DNA of 64,000 nt, from the NCBI RefSeq assembly GCF_002575655.3, contig NC_053036.3:644450736-644514735 (forward strand), read 5' to 3'. The DNA comes from Aegilops tauschii subsp. strangulata. Lineage: Eukaryota; Streptophyta; Magnoliopsida; Poales; Poaceae. Below, one piece after another: positions 43,128 to 54,889 of this stretch. Below the pieces are notes generated by a model that saw only the letters and a list, made by a program, of their open reading frames with translations, made no database searches and was not told the DNA's origin. The first letter of the stretch is position 1, and the number at the start of each line of letters is the position of its first letter. A program made the position numbers and the translations under genes.

Positions 43128-43599
43128 CGTATGCTAATTAATGCTGTGAATGCGGGGCATGGAGGGAAATGGGCCCATGCAAAAGGGTATATACGCAGAC
43201 TAATTAGAGAAATACTGAAAAAATTTATGCGCAGACAAAAGAGGACCGGAGGGAGTACTACTCATGTTCCTACTACGGTTAAGGAATATGCGGTTATCCT
43301 CAAAAAAAAGAAAAGTCCTTCTTCGCGCTTCTGCATGCATGAGAATTTGGTTCTGCTCGCAATATGGATGATAGCTGGAGGATGAAGTGAACCCAGAGGC
43401 ATGCTAGCACGGGAGTGTACTCATGTTCCTACTACTCCTACTAGTAGTAGTAGTACAACTGTGGTACACTTGATGGTCAAAATACTATTATTCATCCGGT
43501 CCTCACAGTGAAGTGACAAGACCCTACGCCCGAGGTGACACCAGTCAAGGCGGCGTGTCCGGGTTACCAAAGTCAGCCTCACCTTGTGCACTGTGCAGT

Positions 43600-45018
43600 T
43601 GATACGTCTCCGTCGTATCTACTTTTCCAAACACTTTTGCCCTTGTTTTGGACTCTAACTTGCATGATTTGAATGGAACTAACCCGGACTGACGCTGTTT
43701 TCAGCAGACTTCCCATGGTGTTATTTATGTGCAGAAACAAAAGTTCTCGGAATGACTTGAAACTCCACGGAACGTCTATTTGGAAATAATAAAAAATCCT
43801 TGCAAAAGATGAAGACCAGGGGGCCAACCCCTAGCCACGAGGGTGGGGGCGCGCCTGCCCCTCTAGGGCGCGCCCCCTACCTCGTGGGCCCCCTGGAGCT
43901 CCTCCGACCTCAACTCCAACTCTATATATTTGCTTTCAGGGAGAAAAAAATCAGAGAGCAGGATTCATCGCGTTTTACGATACGGAGCCGCCGCCAAGCC
44001 CTAAAACCTCTCGGGAGGGCTGATCTGGAGTCCGTTCGGGGCTCCGGAGAGGAGGATTCGTCGCCATTGTCATCATCAACCATCCTCCATCACCAATTTC
44101 ACGATGCTCACCGCCGTGCATGAGTAATTCCATCGTAGGCTTGCTGGACGGTGATGGGTTGGATGAGATCTATCATGTAATCGAGTTAGTTTTGTTAGGG
44201 TTTGATCCCTAGTATCCACTATGTTCTGAGATTGATGTTGCTATGACTTTGCTATGCTTAATGCTTGTCACTAGGGCCTGAGTGCCATGATTTCAGATCT
44301 GAACCTATTATGTTTTCATGAATATATGTGAGTTCTTGATTCTATCTTGCAAGTCTATAGTCACCTACTATGTGTTATGATCCGGCAACCCCGAAGTGAC
44401 AATAATCGGGACCACTCCCGGTGATGACCATAGTTTGAGGAGTTCATGTATTCACTATGTGTTAATGCTTTGTTCCGGTACTCTATTAAAAGGAGGCCTT
44501 AATATCCCTTAGTTTCCATTAGGACCCCGCTGCCACGGGAGGGTAGGACAAAAGATGTCATGCAAGTTCTTTTCCATAAGCACGTATGACTATATTCGGA
44601 ATACATGCCTACATTACATTGATGAATTGGAGCTAGCTCTGTGTCACCCTATGTTATGATTGTTACATGATGAACCGCATCCGGCATAATTCTCCATCAC
44701 CGATCCAATGCCTACGAGCTTTTCGCATATTGTTCTTCGCTTATTTACTTTTCCGTTGCTACTGTCACAATCACTACAAAACACCAAAAATATTACTTTT
44801 GCTTCCGTTACTTTTGTTACCGTTACCACTACTATCATATTACTTTGCTACTAAATACTTTGCTGCAGATACTAAGTTATCCAGGTGTGGTTGAATTGAC
44901 AACTCAACTGCTAATACTTGAGAATATTCTTTGGCTCCCGTTGTGTCGAATCAATAAATTTGGGTTGAATACTCTACCCTCGAAAACTGTTGCGATCCCC
45001 TATACATGTGGGTTATCA
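43600..45018 (+). repeat. 5' LTR of E3
   Basis: 1419 bp, TGATACGTCTCCGTCGTATC to GGGTTATCA; the ends are inverted (TGATA/TATCA). It contains the CACGAGGGTGGGGGCGCGCC segment and a TATA-like TCTATATATTTGC at 43920. Confidence 0.9.
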
Positions 45019-45029
45019 AGACTATTTTC

Positions 45030-45047
45030 TGGCGCCGTTGCCGGGGA
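45030..45047 (+). promoter_or_regulatory. Primer-binding site of E3 (tRNA-Asp type)
   Basis: TGGCGCCGTTGCCGGGGA, 11 bp after the LTR end; identical to the site of E1 although the LTRs differ. Confidence 0.85.
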
Positions 45048-45094
45048 GCATAGCTCTATTCTTTGAGTCACTTGGGATTTATCTGCTGGTCACT

Positions 45095-47863
45095 ATGAAG
45101 AACTTAAAAGACGCTAAGACAACAATTTATCCCTCAACTACGAGGGGAGGTAAGGAACTGCCATCTAGCTCTGCACTTGATTCACCTTCTGTTTTGAGTA
45201 AGCTTGCGACACCTAAACCTGCTTCTGCTATTCGTTCTGATATGTCGCATGTTATTGATGATGCCACTTCTGCTATGCATGATACTTATGATGAAACTAC
45301 TTCTATGCTTGATACTACTGTGCCACTTAGTGAATTTCTTGATGAACAAATTGCTAGGGCTAGAGAGAAAGAAAATATTGAAACTGATTATATTGATGAA
45401 AGTGATGATGAAGACTTGACTGTTATTCCTGAGGGTTATGTTTTTGATAAAGAAGCTACTTTAGCTATTTTAGCTTGCAAAGATAGATATGAACTCAAGA
45501 GGTTATTAGCTAAATGGAAGCAGCAATCTCTTAATGCTAGAATGAAACCTGACCCTGCTTTTGCTACATCACCTATTTGTGTTACTGATAAGGATTATGA
45601 ATTCTCTGTTAATCCTGATATAATTACTTTGGTTGAATCTGATCCTTTTCATGGCTATGAATCTGAAACTATTGTGGCACATCTTACTAAATTAAATGAT
45701 ATAGTCACCCTGTTCACTAATGATGAGAGATCTCGCTACTTCTATATCCTTAAAATATTTCTGTCCTCATTAAAGGGTGATGCTAGGATATGGTTTAATT
45801 CTCTTGATCCTGGTTGTGTACGTAGTCCCCAGGACATGATTTATTACTTCTCTGCTAAATATTTCCCTGCTCATAAGAAACAAGCTGCTTTAAGGGATAT
45901 ATACAATTTTGTGCAAATTGAAGAAGAGAGTCTCCCACAAGCTTGGGGGAGGCTTCTCAAGTTACTTAATGCTTTGCCTGATCATCCTCTCAAGAAAAAT
46001 GAAATACTTGATATCTTTTATAATGGACTAACCGATGCTTCCAGAGATTACCTGGATAGTTGTGCTGGTTCTGTTTTCAGGGAAAAAACACTGGATGAAG
46101 CTGAAATTCTATTGAATAATATGTTGACAAATGAAAATAATTGGACACTTCCTGAGCCAATTCCTGAGCCTATTCCTAAACCAACTCCGAAGAAGAGAGG
46201 TGTTCTATTTCTCAGTCCTGAAGATATGCAAGAGGCAAAGAAATCTATGAAAGAAAAAGGTATTAAAGCTGAAGATGTTAATAATTTACCTCCTATTGAA
46301 GAAATACATGGTCTTAATCTACCGCCTATTGAAGAAACTCATGGTCTTGATAACCCGACACAGGTAGTAAAGGTAAATTCTCTCTATACATTTGATGAAG
46401 GTGATATTCCTCACTATAAGTCTGCTAGACAATGCTTAGAAGAGTTTGATAATTTTATTGTCAAACAAGAAAACTTCAATGCTTATTTTGGTAGAAAATT
46501 GAAATACAATTCCGATACGCTTGAGCACTTGAGTAATTACATGGCTAATGTTAAAGGTGAACTTAAACTCATTAGTAAACATGCTTCTATGGTTACCACT
46601 CAAGTAGAACAAGTACTTAAGGCTCAAAATGATTTGCTCAATGAAATGAATAGTAAGAATAATGATTATGCTGTTAGAGTGGCTACTAGAACTGGTAAAA
46701 TGACTCAGGAACCTTTGTATCCTGAAGGCCACCCCAAGAGAATTGAGCAAGATTCTCAGAAAAGTAATATTGATGCACCTAGTCCTTCTAAAAAGAAGAA
46801 AAAGAAAAATGATAGGACTTTGCCTGCTTCTAGTGAACCTATTACTGAACCACCTGAGAATCCAAATGATATATCTATTTCTGATGCTGAAACACAATCT
46901 GGTAATGAACATGAACCTAATGAAAATGTTAATTATGATGTTCATGATGATGCTCAACCTAGTAATGATAATGATGTAGAAATTGAACCTGATGTTGATC
47001 TTGATAACCCACAATCAAAGAATCAACGTTATGATAAGAGAGACTTTGTTGCTAGGAAGTACGGTAAAGAAAGGGAACCATGGGTTCAGAAACCCATGCC
47101 TTTTCCTCCCAAACCATCCAAGAAAAAGGATGATGAGGATTTTGAGCGCTTTGCTGAAATGATTAGACCTATCTTTTTGCGTATGCGTTTGACTGATATG
47201 CTCAAAATGAATCCTTATGCTAAGTATATGAAAGATATTGTTACAAATAAAAGAAAGATACCGGAAGCTGAGATTTCCACCATGCTTGATAATTACACTT
47301 TTAAGGGTGGAATACCAAAGAAACTTGGAGATCCAGGAGTACCCACTATACCATGCTCCATTAAAAGAAACTATGTTAAAACTGCTTTATGTGATCTTGG
47401 AGCCGGTGTTAGTGTTATGCCTCTCTCTTCATATCGTAGACTTGATTTGAATAAGTTGATACCTACTGAAATATCTTTGCAAATGGCTGATAAATCAACT
47501 GCTATACCTGTCGGTATTTGTGAGGATGTGCCTGTTGTGGTTGCAAACGTTACGATTTTAACGGACTTTGTTATTCTTGATATTCCCGAGGACGATAGCA
47601 TGTCTATTATTCTTGGAAGACCTTTTTGGAATACTGCAGGGGCTGTTATTGATTGCAACAAAGGCAATGTCACTTTTCATGTTAATGGTAATGATCATAC
47701 GGTACACTTTCCGAGGAAACAACCTCAAGTTCATAGTATCAACTCTATTGGAAAAATTCCATCGATTATTTTTGGAGGTTTTGAATTTCCTCTTCCTACT
47801 GTCAAGAAGAAACATGATATTCTTATTATTGGGGATGTGCATATCCCCGTTGAGGTAACATAG
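45095..47863 (+). CDS. Gag-protease polyprotein of E3
   Basis: 922 residues from the ATG at 45095 (MKNLKDAKTTIYPS). The N-terminal third is acidic. The capsid (retrotrans_gag) lies at about residues 185-330, with FLSSLKGDARIWFNSL and DMIYYFSAKYFPAHKK. A linker has PEPIPEPIPKP and a lysine run near residue 565. The aspartic protease follows, with TALCDLGAGVSVMP at about 760-775 and SIILGRPFWNTAGAVID at about 835-850. It ends at a natural-looking stop, with no reverse transcriptase behind it. No CCHC knuckle was seen. The frame is fully open, so this element could still supply or use its own capsid if polymerase and integrase come from another element. Confidence 0.9.
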   Translation: MKNLKDAKTTIYPSTTRGGKELPSSSALDSPSVLSKLATPKPASAIRSDMSHVIDDATSAMHDTYDETTSMLDTTVPLSEFLDEQIARAREKENIETDYIDESDDEDLTVIPEGYVFDKEATLAILACKDRYELKRLLAKWKQQSLNARMKPDPAFATSPICVTDKDYEFSVNPDIITLVESDPFHGYESETIVAHLTKLNDIVTLFTNDERSRYFYILKIFLSSLKGDARIWFNSLDPGCVRSPQDMIYYFSAKYFPAHKKQAALRDIYNFVQIEEESLPQAWGRLLKLLNALPDHPLKKNEILDIFYNGLTDASRDYLDSCAGSVFREKTLDEAEILLNNMLTNENNWTLPEPIPEPIPKPTPKKRGVLFLSPEDMQEAKKSMKEKGIKAEDVNNLPPIEEIHGLNLPPIEETHGLDNPTQVVKVNSLYTFDEGDIPHYKSARQCLEEFDNFIVKQENFNAYFGRKLKYNSDTLEHLSNYMANVKGELKLISKHASMVTTQVEQVLKAQNDLLNEMNSKNNDYAVRVATRTGKMTQEPLYPEGHPKRIEQDSQKSNIDAPSPSKKKKKKNDRTLPASSEPITEPPENPNDISISDAETQSGNEHEPNENVNYDVHDDAQPSNDNDVEIEPDVDLDNPQSKNQRYDKRDFVARKYGKEREPWVQKPMPFPPKPSKKKDDEDFERFAEMIRPIFLRMRLTDMLKMNPYAKYMKDIVTNKRKIPEAEISTMLDNYTFKGGIPKKLGDPGVPTIPCSIKRNYVKTALCDLGAGVSVMPLSSYRRLDLNKLIPTEISLQMADKSTAIPVGICEDVPVVVANVTILTDFVILDIPEDDSMSIILGRPFWNTAGAVIDCNKGNVTFHVNGNDHTVHFPRKQPQVHSINSIGKIPSIIFGGFEFPLPTVKKKHDILIIGDVHIPVEVT

Positions 47864-48607
47864 TGTTATTCGAAATTTCTCCGGTTCCATGTTATTCAGA
47901 ATGAGTTTGTTAACAAGACCTGATCAACCTTGTTAGTGGATTCCTTTTGATGAGCATGAGATGGATGAAACTAGAAGGCACAACCTTCTGTACCCTCTTT
48001 CTACTTTCTGTTATTTAGTTGAAATAAAGTAAAAATAGTATTTTTCTGTCTGTTTTCTGATTTATTCGTGCAATATAAAAATACCCCGAAAATAAAAGTT
48101 CTCCAAATGCCCTGAAAATGGAATATGATTTTTTCTAGAATATTTGAGAATATCTGGCACTGAGAACACAGCAGGAGGGGCAAGCACCTGGCCACGAGGG
48201 TGGAGGGCGCGCCCTACTCCCCTGGGCGCGCCGCCCTGCTTCGTGGGCCCACGGTGGCCCCCCTCCACTTATTCCTGCACCCACACACTTCTTCTTCCTC
48301 CCCAAAAAATCACCATCCAGCTCAAGCACGAGTTCTAGCTCATTTTGCTGCGATTTTCGATCTCCTTGCTCAAAGCACCTCTCACAAAACTGCTTGGGGA
48401 GATTGTTCCTTGGTATGTGACTCCTCCATTGGTCCAATTAGTTTTTGTTCTAGTGCTTTATTCATTGCAAATTTGTGCTGCCTAGGTGACCATGTTCTTG
48501 AGCTTGCATGTCAAATTTATATGGTTCCAAGTTGTTCTAATGCTTCATATAATCTCTAGGCACTTGTAGGAGTAGTTGCTATCAATTTTGTTGAGTTTGT
48601 TTTACTT

Positions 48608-49741
48608 TTGCTTGAAGTTACTAAAAATTTCAGAATTTTTCAGAAAATAGTGAAGAGATTTTTGAAGGGCTCATCGAGCCGAAGCTCGAAGGAAAAGCAA
48701 AATGAAGAAGCACAGAGGCCCAAATATAATTTGCCTCGCACCGCGGAGGTTCGGCCGTGTGAATGGCCTTCCGATGATTTCTTGAGAGAAGCCGGGATTT
48801 ATGATGGTTTCTATTCATTGGCTGAGAATGCTGGCCTCACCGACTTCCTCCGCGACCAACGTCATCAGTATCTCTTACTCACTAATACTTTTGTGCAAAA
48901 CTTCTACTATTTTCCTAAGGAATCACCTCCTTCAGTAGAGTTTCATTTATATGATGTTGTTAAGAAAATGCCACTAGATGAATTTCGCAAGGTTTGCAAA
49001 ATACCCTTCGAGGGTACCTTAGATAAACCACATCGTAAAGACGTGGACGGGTTTATTGACACCATTACTGTAGGGGAAACCAGGAAGGTTTCCGATGCAA
49101 GAATCACTAGCATACAATTTCCTGTTTTACGCTACTTTGCCATATTTGCTAGTCGTTGCTTGATTGGTCACGGAAACTGTGGAAACCTTAGTGTTCCTGA
49201 TATTATCATTTTGTTCCATGGTTTATTTTCCGATAACACTGTTAGTATGGGCGGTATTATTGCTAAATGGTTAAGTTTGAACCGTACAAAGGGCCCCATC
49301 TTTGGAGGTATTTATGCTTCACGCCTTGCTGCACATTATAACATACCTATTAGGCACTAGGAGAAAGAAGAAAAATTGCTGCCCAATGCTTATTTAGATT
49401 ATAAGAGTATGGTAGTGCATGACTTTATTGTTAAGAACAACGAAGGGGAGCTTAAATACAAATTGTTCTTTGATAAAAATCACCCTGAGACTATTACCTT
49501 GCCTGCTCCTTCCTTGTTTAATTTATCTGCAGGCCCGTATCTCGTCCCGTGGGCGGCCATTTACGCCTATAGGAACCCTACACCAGCCCCTGAGCCGGAA
49601 CCACAATTTGAGCCTCCACGGCAGTCTGATTACTTTTGGGATCCGGAGATGACTGCCAGCCAGTGGCAGTCAGAGTCTTCTTCATCTCAGTACGACCCCG
49701 GCTACAACTACGAATATCCGCCAGGCCATCCATGGCAATAA
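48608..49741 (+). pseudogene. Extra ORF of E3 (Athila-type accessory protein), one in-frame stop
   Basis: Two frames in register, 48608-49360 and 49376-49741, are parted by a TAG (49358-49360) in the context HIS-stop-EKEEK; CAG to TAG by deamination is the simplest reading. No ATG opens the frame: upstream lies TTTTTCAG, so a spliced start is possible. The protein has YNLPRTAEVRPCEWPSDDFL near the start, a mid-part with FPVLRYFAIFASRCLIGHGN and a C-terminus rich in Pro, Gln and Tyr (QYDPGYNYEYPPGHPWQ). It resembles the plant retrotransposon ORFs named after Athila ORF1, of unknown function; this assignment is by memory of the pattern only. Confidence 0.55.
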
Positions 49742-49761
49742 ACCAACTTAGGCCAAAATCC

Positions 49762-49780
49762 TAAGCTGGGGGGAGTACGT
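49762..49780 (+). promoter_or_regulatory. Internal polypurine-tract-like motif of E3
   Basis: CCTAAGCTGGGGGGAGTACG shortly after the end of the extra ORF resembles the true tract TTTAAGCTTGGGGGAGT at 51700-51716. It could prime plus-strand synthesis centrally. Confidence 0.4.
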
Positions 49781-51716
49781 ATTTCCCACCGACATTACAT
49801 TTATGTTCACACACACTCATTGCTAGATGTCGGTGCTCATACTCTTTCACTATAATATCCATGCTAGTTTATCTTCTTTTTATCGCTTTCTTCTTGTGTG
49901 TTTAATAAACCTTAAGAAAAACCCAAAAAGATTTCCTGTTCTTCTTTTGCCTGTTGGGAGCTTTCCCGTGTAAATAGTTTTATTTCTTTTCTTTTCTTTG
50001 GGGGTCGATAGGAGAAGACCATGATTAAATTGTTGAAGTGGCTCTTATATGCATTATTGTTGATTTAACCAAGAGCCCATATTGCCTTGTCTTCTCCTGT
50101 TTATTGAATGCTCGCAGATTCCAGCTTAGTCCAATGCACGTGCACTCTTATTATTTTTACATCTTTCGGTTGTGCAAGTGAACGGCAATTATGACGATAT
50201 ATGATGGACTGACGGAGATGAGAGAAGCTGGTATGAACTCGACCTCTCTTGTTTTTGTAAATATGATGAGTTCATCGTTCCTGATTCAGCCTATTATGAA
50301 TAATAATGTTTGCAATGACAATTAGAGATCATAGTTGCTTATGCCATGCTTGATTAGCTATGAGTTATAATGGTTTACCTTGCGTGCCAACATGCTATTA
50401 AAATGGTTGTGATGTGGTATAGTGGGGTGGTATCCTCCTTTGAATGATATAAGTGACTCGACTTGGCACATGTTCACGCATGTAGTAGAAACAAATCAAC
50501 ATAGCCTTCACGATATTTATGTTCATGGTGGATTATATCCTACTCATGCTCGTACTCAATGTTTATTAATTTTAATGCATGTTCATGACTGTTGTCGCTC
50601 TCTAGTTGGTCGCTTCCCAGTCTTTTGCTAGCCTTCACTTATACTAAGCGGGAATACTGCTTGTGCGTCTAATACCTTAAACCCCAAAGTTATGCCATAT
50701 GAGTCCACTATACCTTCCTATATGCGGTATCTACCTGCCGTGCCAAGTAAATTTGTATGTGCCAAACTCTAAACCTTCAAATAAACATTCTGTTTTGTAT
50801 GCTCGAATAGCTCATGTATCAACTAGGGCTGTCTGTATCTTCCATGCTAGGCGGGTTATTCTCAAGAGGAGTGGACTCCGCTCCTCATTCACGAGAAAAT
50901 GGCTGGTCACCGGGATGCCCAGTCCCATGCTTTATGCAAACTAAATCAAAATAATTCCAAACAAAACTCCCTCTGGGACTGTTGCTAGTTGGAGACACTC
51001 GTTGTTTCGAGCAAGTCATGGATTGATGCTTGTTGGTGGAGGGGGAGTATAAACTTTACCATTCTGTTTGGGAACCGCCTATAATGTGTGTAGCATGGAA
51101 GATATCGCCATCTCTTGGTTGTTATGTTGACAATGAAAGTATGCCGCTCAAAATATTATTTATCTCTATTTCAAAAACGAGCTCTGGCACCTCTACAAAT
51201 CCCTGCTTCCCTCTGCGAAGGGCCTATCTATTTACTTTTATCTTGAGTCATCACCCTCTTATTAAAAAGCACTAGCTGGAGAGCGCAGCTATCATTTGCA
51301 TCCACTACTATTAATTTATATTGGGTATGACTATGATTGGATCTCTTTTACCATGAATTACAATGTCTAGTCAGTCCTTGATCTTTAATGGTGCTCTGCA
51401 TTTATGTTTTGCGGTCTCAGAAAGGGCTAGTGAGATACCATCCTGTTATATTATATCATGATTGTTTGGAGAAAGTGTTGTCATCCGAGATCTGTTATTA
51501 TGGCTCGCTAGTTGATTATGATATTGATATGAGTAAACATGAGAGCTAAGAGTTATTGTGAATGTGGTTAGTCATAATCTTTGCTGAAAACTTGAATGTT
51601 GGCTTTACATATTTGCAACAACAAGAGCAAACCGATTTGTAAAAGTTTTTCTTTATCACTTTCAGTTTATCAACTAAATTGCTTGAGGACAAGCAAAGGT
51701 TTAAGCTTGGGGGAGT

Positions 51717-52919
51717 TGATACGTCTTCGTCGTATCTACTTTTCCAAACACTTTTGCCCTTGTTTTGGACTCTAACTTGCATGATTTGAATGGAACTAAC
51801 CCGGACTGACGCTGTTTTCAGCAGACTTCCCATGGTGTTATTTATGTGCAGAAACAAAAGTTCTCGGAATGACTTGAAACTCCACGGAACGTCTATTTGG
51901 AAATAATAAAAAATCCTTGCAAAAGATGAAGACCAGGGGGCCAACCCCTAGCCACGAGGGTGGGGGCGCGCCTGCCCCTCTAGGGCGCGCCCCCTACCTC
52001 GTGGGCCCCCTGGAGCTCCTCCGACCTCAACTCCAACTCTATATATTTGCTTTCAGGGAGAAAAAAATCAGAGAGCAGGATTCATCGCGTTTTACGATAC
52101 GGAGCCGCCGCCAAGCCCTAAAACCTCTCGGGAGGGCCGATCTGGAGTCCGGTCGGGGCTCTGGAGAGGGGGATTCGTGGCCATCGTCATCATCAACCAT
52201 CCTCCATCACCAATTTCATGATGCTCACCGCCGTGCGTGAGTAATTCCATCGTAGGCTTGCTGGACGGTGATGGGTTGGATGAGATCTATCATGTAATCG
52301 AGTTAGTTTTGTTAGGGTTTGATCCCTAGTATCCACTATGTTCTGAGATTGATGTTGCTATGACTTTGCTATGCTTAATGCTTGTCACTAGGCCCCGAGT
52401 GCCATGATTTCAGATCTGAACCTATTATGTTTTCATGAATATATGTGAGTTCTTGATCCTATCTTGCAAGTCTATAGTCACCTACTATGTGTTATGATCC
52501 GGCAACCCCGAAGTGACAATAATCGGGACCACTCCCGGTGATGACCATACTTTGAGGAGTTCATGTATTCACTATGTGTTAATGCTTTGTTCCGGTACTC
52601 TATTAAAAGGAGGCCTTAATATCCCTTAGTTTCCATTAGGACCCCGCTGCCACGGGAGGGTAGGACAAAAGATGTCATGCAAGTTCTTTTCCATAAGCAC
52701 GTATGACTATATTCGGAATACATGCCTACATTACATTGATGAATTGGAGCTTGTTCCGTGTCACCCTATGTTATGATTGTTACATGATGAACCGCATCCG
52801 GCATAATTCGCCATCATCGATCCAATGCCTACGAGCTTTTCACATATTGTTCTTCGCTTATTTACTTTTCCGTTGCTACTGTTACAATCACTACAAAACA
52901 CCAAAAATATTACTTTTGC
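51717..52919 (+). repeat. 3' LTR of E3, truncated at its right end
   Basis: Begins TGATACGTCTTCGTCG after the polypurine tract TTTAAGCTTGGGGGAGT. Matches the 5' LTR up to TATTACTTTTGC (52919), then changes abruptly to the Copia-type sequence. 1203 of 1419 bp are kept. Confidence 0.9.
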
Positions 52920-53738
52920 CGGATCATCCTCATGAGTCGGAGGGAAAGATTTGTTGGGATATCCTCCTCATGTGGGCTGTGAGGAGATGGCCATTTAAGG
53001 CCTTTTAGGCAGCCCAAAGAGGTGCAGAAGCCCACTACCCATTAGGGTTATGACCTAGGGTCATTTTGGACTTTGCACATGAGTGGATGGGGAGGCTTTA
53101 CCCTCCATCCAGCAGCCACCACCAAGGGTGACGAAAATCAGTTCATCCTCCAAGAGAGAAGAAGAGAGAAAACTAAGAGAGCAAGGGAAGAAGAGGAAGA
53201 TTGAAGGAAGAAGCAAAGGGAGCTCCTCCCCAAGGTTGTGATGGTACAGATCCACTACCTTGCCTCCTTCAAGCTTCGGTTCCACCATCTTTGGTGAGAT
53301 TATTCCAATCCCTAGTTCTTGAGCCCCAAATCTTGTTGTGTTCATCCCAGATTCAGAAATCTTGATGTATGAGATCCTCTAGTGCTGTCTAGAGAAGAAC
53401 TTGTTGTATCCCACATTTGATAATAGTGGAAGAGGATTTGGGTGGCTTCCGCCCGTGGTTTTTTCCCTCAAGTTGAGGGGTTTTCCATGTAAAAATCTGG
53501 TGTCTCTTTGTTGATGGTTGATGCTGTCAGGAAAACTTACTCCTACCACAAGACACTAGGCTCAGGAGTGTCTTGCCTGCTGAGTAAAATTTTCTGCCTC
53601 CATATATGCTGCTGCATATGTTTCCTTCCGTGCTAAGCAACGATCCTTGAGTTAGTACACGATGTGGTGCTGAGATTATTTGTTTCCGCTGCAGTTTTTT
53701 AGTTAACCACAAGTGCATTTGTGTGCTAATTCCCAACA
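52920..53738 (+). mobile_element. Copia-type 3' LTR remnant with polypurine tract
   Basis: 52952-53738 has LTR-like ends TGTTGGGA...TTCCCAACA. The 31 bp before it end in the purine-rich GAGTCGGAGGGAAAGATT, which fits a polypurine tract, so this is the 3' LTR of an element whose whole body is gone. The flanks (AGATT and TATAT) do not match, as expected after truncation. The TGTTGGGA ends suggest Copia; no coding part remains to confirm it. Confidence 0.65.
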
Positions 53739-54098
53739 TATATCCTACAAAGGCAATAATCCAAGATCTCCGGCCATCCAGTTACTCATTTAACCTGGCT
53801 GGTCTTCTAAATGGCAGCATAGATGTTCAGCATTGCCGGGTAGGCAGCCGGATTCCATGGCGTGCAGCCAGCGTCGTGGGACCTCTGGACGATCAATGCA
53901 CAAAGTCGCCAAAACAGAGATAGTGAGCCAGCTGACGATCAACCGCATGCCTATTAAGGCTGGAGAAAACGAAACGTTGCACATCCATGCAAGAAGGGAG
54001 ACATCAGAGATCCGTTCGACCATCGCCATCGGCAACATGCAAAGAGCGCTCAGGAGCAGAAGGTGCAAGGCAAAATGAGGGGGAGGCCAAACGCATAC
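53739..54098. other. Short low-copy interval between two retroelements
   Basis: About 360 bp with higher GC than the flanking LTR. On the minus strand a frame of 119 codons (53790-54149) contains a hydrophobic stretch (HFALHLLLLSALCMLPMAM) like a signal anchor, but it starts inside the E4 LTR and has no recognisable domain, so I do not call a gene. The last five bases CATAC are the presumed target duplication of E4. Confidence 0.4.
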
Positions 54099-54574
54099 TG
54101 TCGGTGTCAAAACCGGCGGATCTCGGGTAGGGGGTCCCGAACTGTGCATCTAAGGATGATGGTAACAGGAGACGGGGGACACAATGTTTACCCAGGTTCG
54201 GGCCCTCTCTATGGAGGTAATACCATACATCCTGCTTGATTGATCTTGATGAATATGAGTATTACAAGAGTTGATCTACCACGAGATCGCAGTGGCTAAA
54301 CCCTAAAAGCCTAGCCTGTATGACTATGGTTATGCCCTCTCCTCCGGACTAAGTCCTCTGGTTTATATAGACACCGGGAGGATCTAGGGTTATACAAGGT
54401 TGGTTACAAAGAAAGGAATCTACATATTTGATCGCCAAGCTTGCCTTCCAAGCCAAGGAGAGTCCCATCCGGGCACGGGTAAGGTCTTCGGTCTTTGTAT
54501 CTTCACAACCCATCAGTCCGGCCCATGGCTAACAAGCCGGATGCCCGAGGACCCCTTAGTCCAGGTCTCCCTCA
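54099..54574 (-). repeat. 3' LTR of E4
   Basis: 476 bp; on the minus strand TGAGGGAGACCTGG...TTTTGACACCGACA. The purine-rich GGTTCGGGGGCTAC directly before it (54575-54588) is the polypurine tract. A TATA-like TTTATATAGAC stands at 54361 (plus strand reading). Confidence 0.85.
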
Positions 54575-54889
54575 GTAGCCCCCGAACCAGTCTTCAATGA
54601 CGAGGTGTTCGGCTCACACATTGTCTTCGGCATTGCAAGGCGGGTTCCTCCACCGATGGCTTCCAAGTAGTGTATTCGACCTTCCATTTAATGTCGTATC
54701 CCTCGGTTTCTGTGTATTAACAACTTCAGCTTCCACGTGTCGAGCGAATGCGAGAGGTCAGGGTATTTTTGCACATAACACCCCGGCCATGCGAGGGATA
54801 GCGTGTATTTAAAGAGATTGGATCTCATATCCATCTGACATCTCGCGGAAGAAAAATCCTCAAAGATCGTCAGGAAAGAACACTCCAAC

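Larger units (their letters stand above)
43600..52919 (+). mobile_element. Gypsy-type (Athila-like) LTR retrotransposon E3, gag-protease plus extra ORF
   Basis: 5' LTR 43600-45018, primer-binding site at 45030, gag-protease 45095-47863, extra ORF 48608-49741, long 3' non-coding part, polypurine tract before 51717, and a 3' LTR that stops at 52919, lacking the last 216 bp. No reverse transcriptase or integrase, so it is non-autonomous. The 5' flank is GCAGT (43595-43599); the right flank is lost. By eye I count about 20 differences between the LTRs over 1.2 kb. Confidence 0.85.

Noticed and set aside
46436..47014. Minus-strand frame of 192 codons opposite E3 gag-protease
   Set aside because: Ile/Phe/Arg-rich shadow of the Asn/Asp-rich linker in the sense frame.
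52952..53738. Complete solo LTR
   Set aside because: The flanking five bases do not match and a purine tract with interior sequence precedes it, so a truncated 3' end fits better.
53790..54149. Minus-strand frame with a signal-anchor-like stretch
   Set aside because: It starts within the E4 LTR, has no recognisable domain and no promoter; retained only as a comment on the interval.
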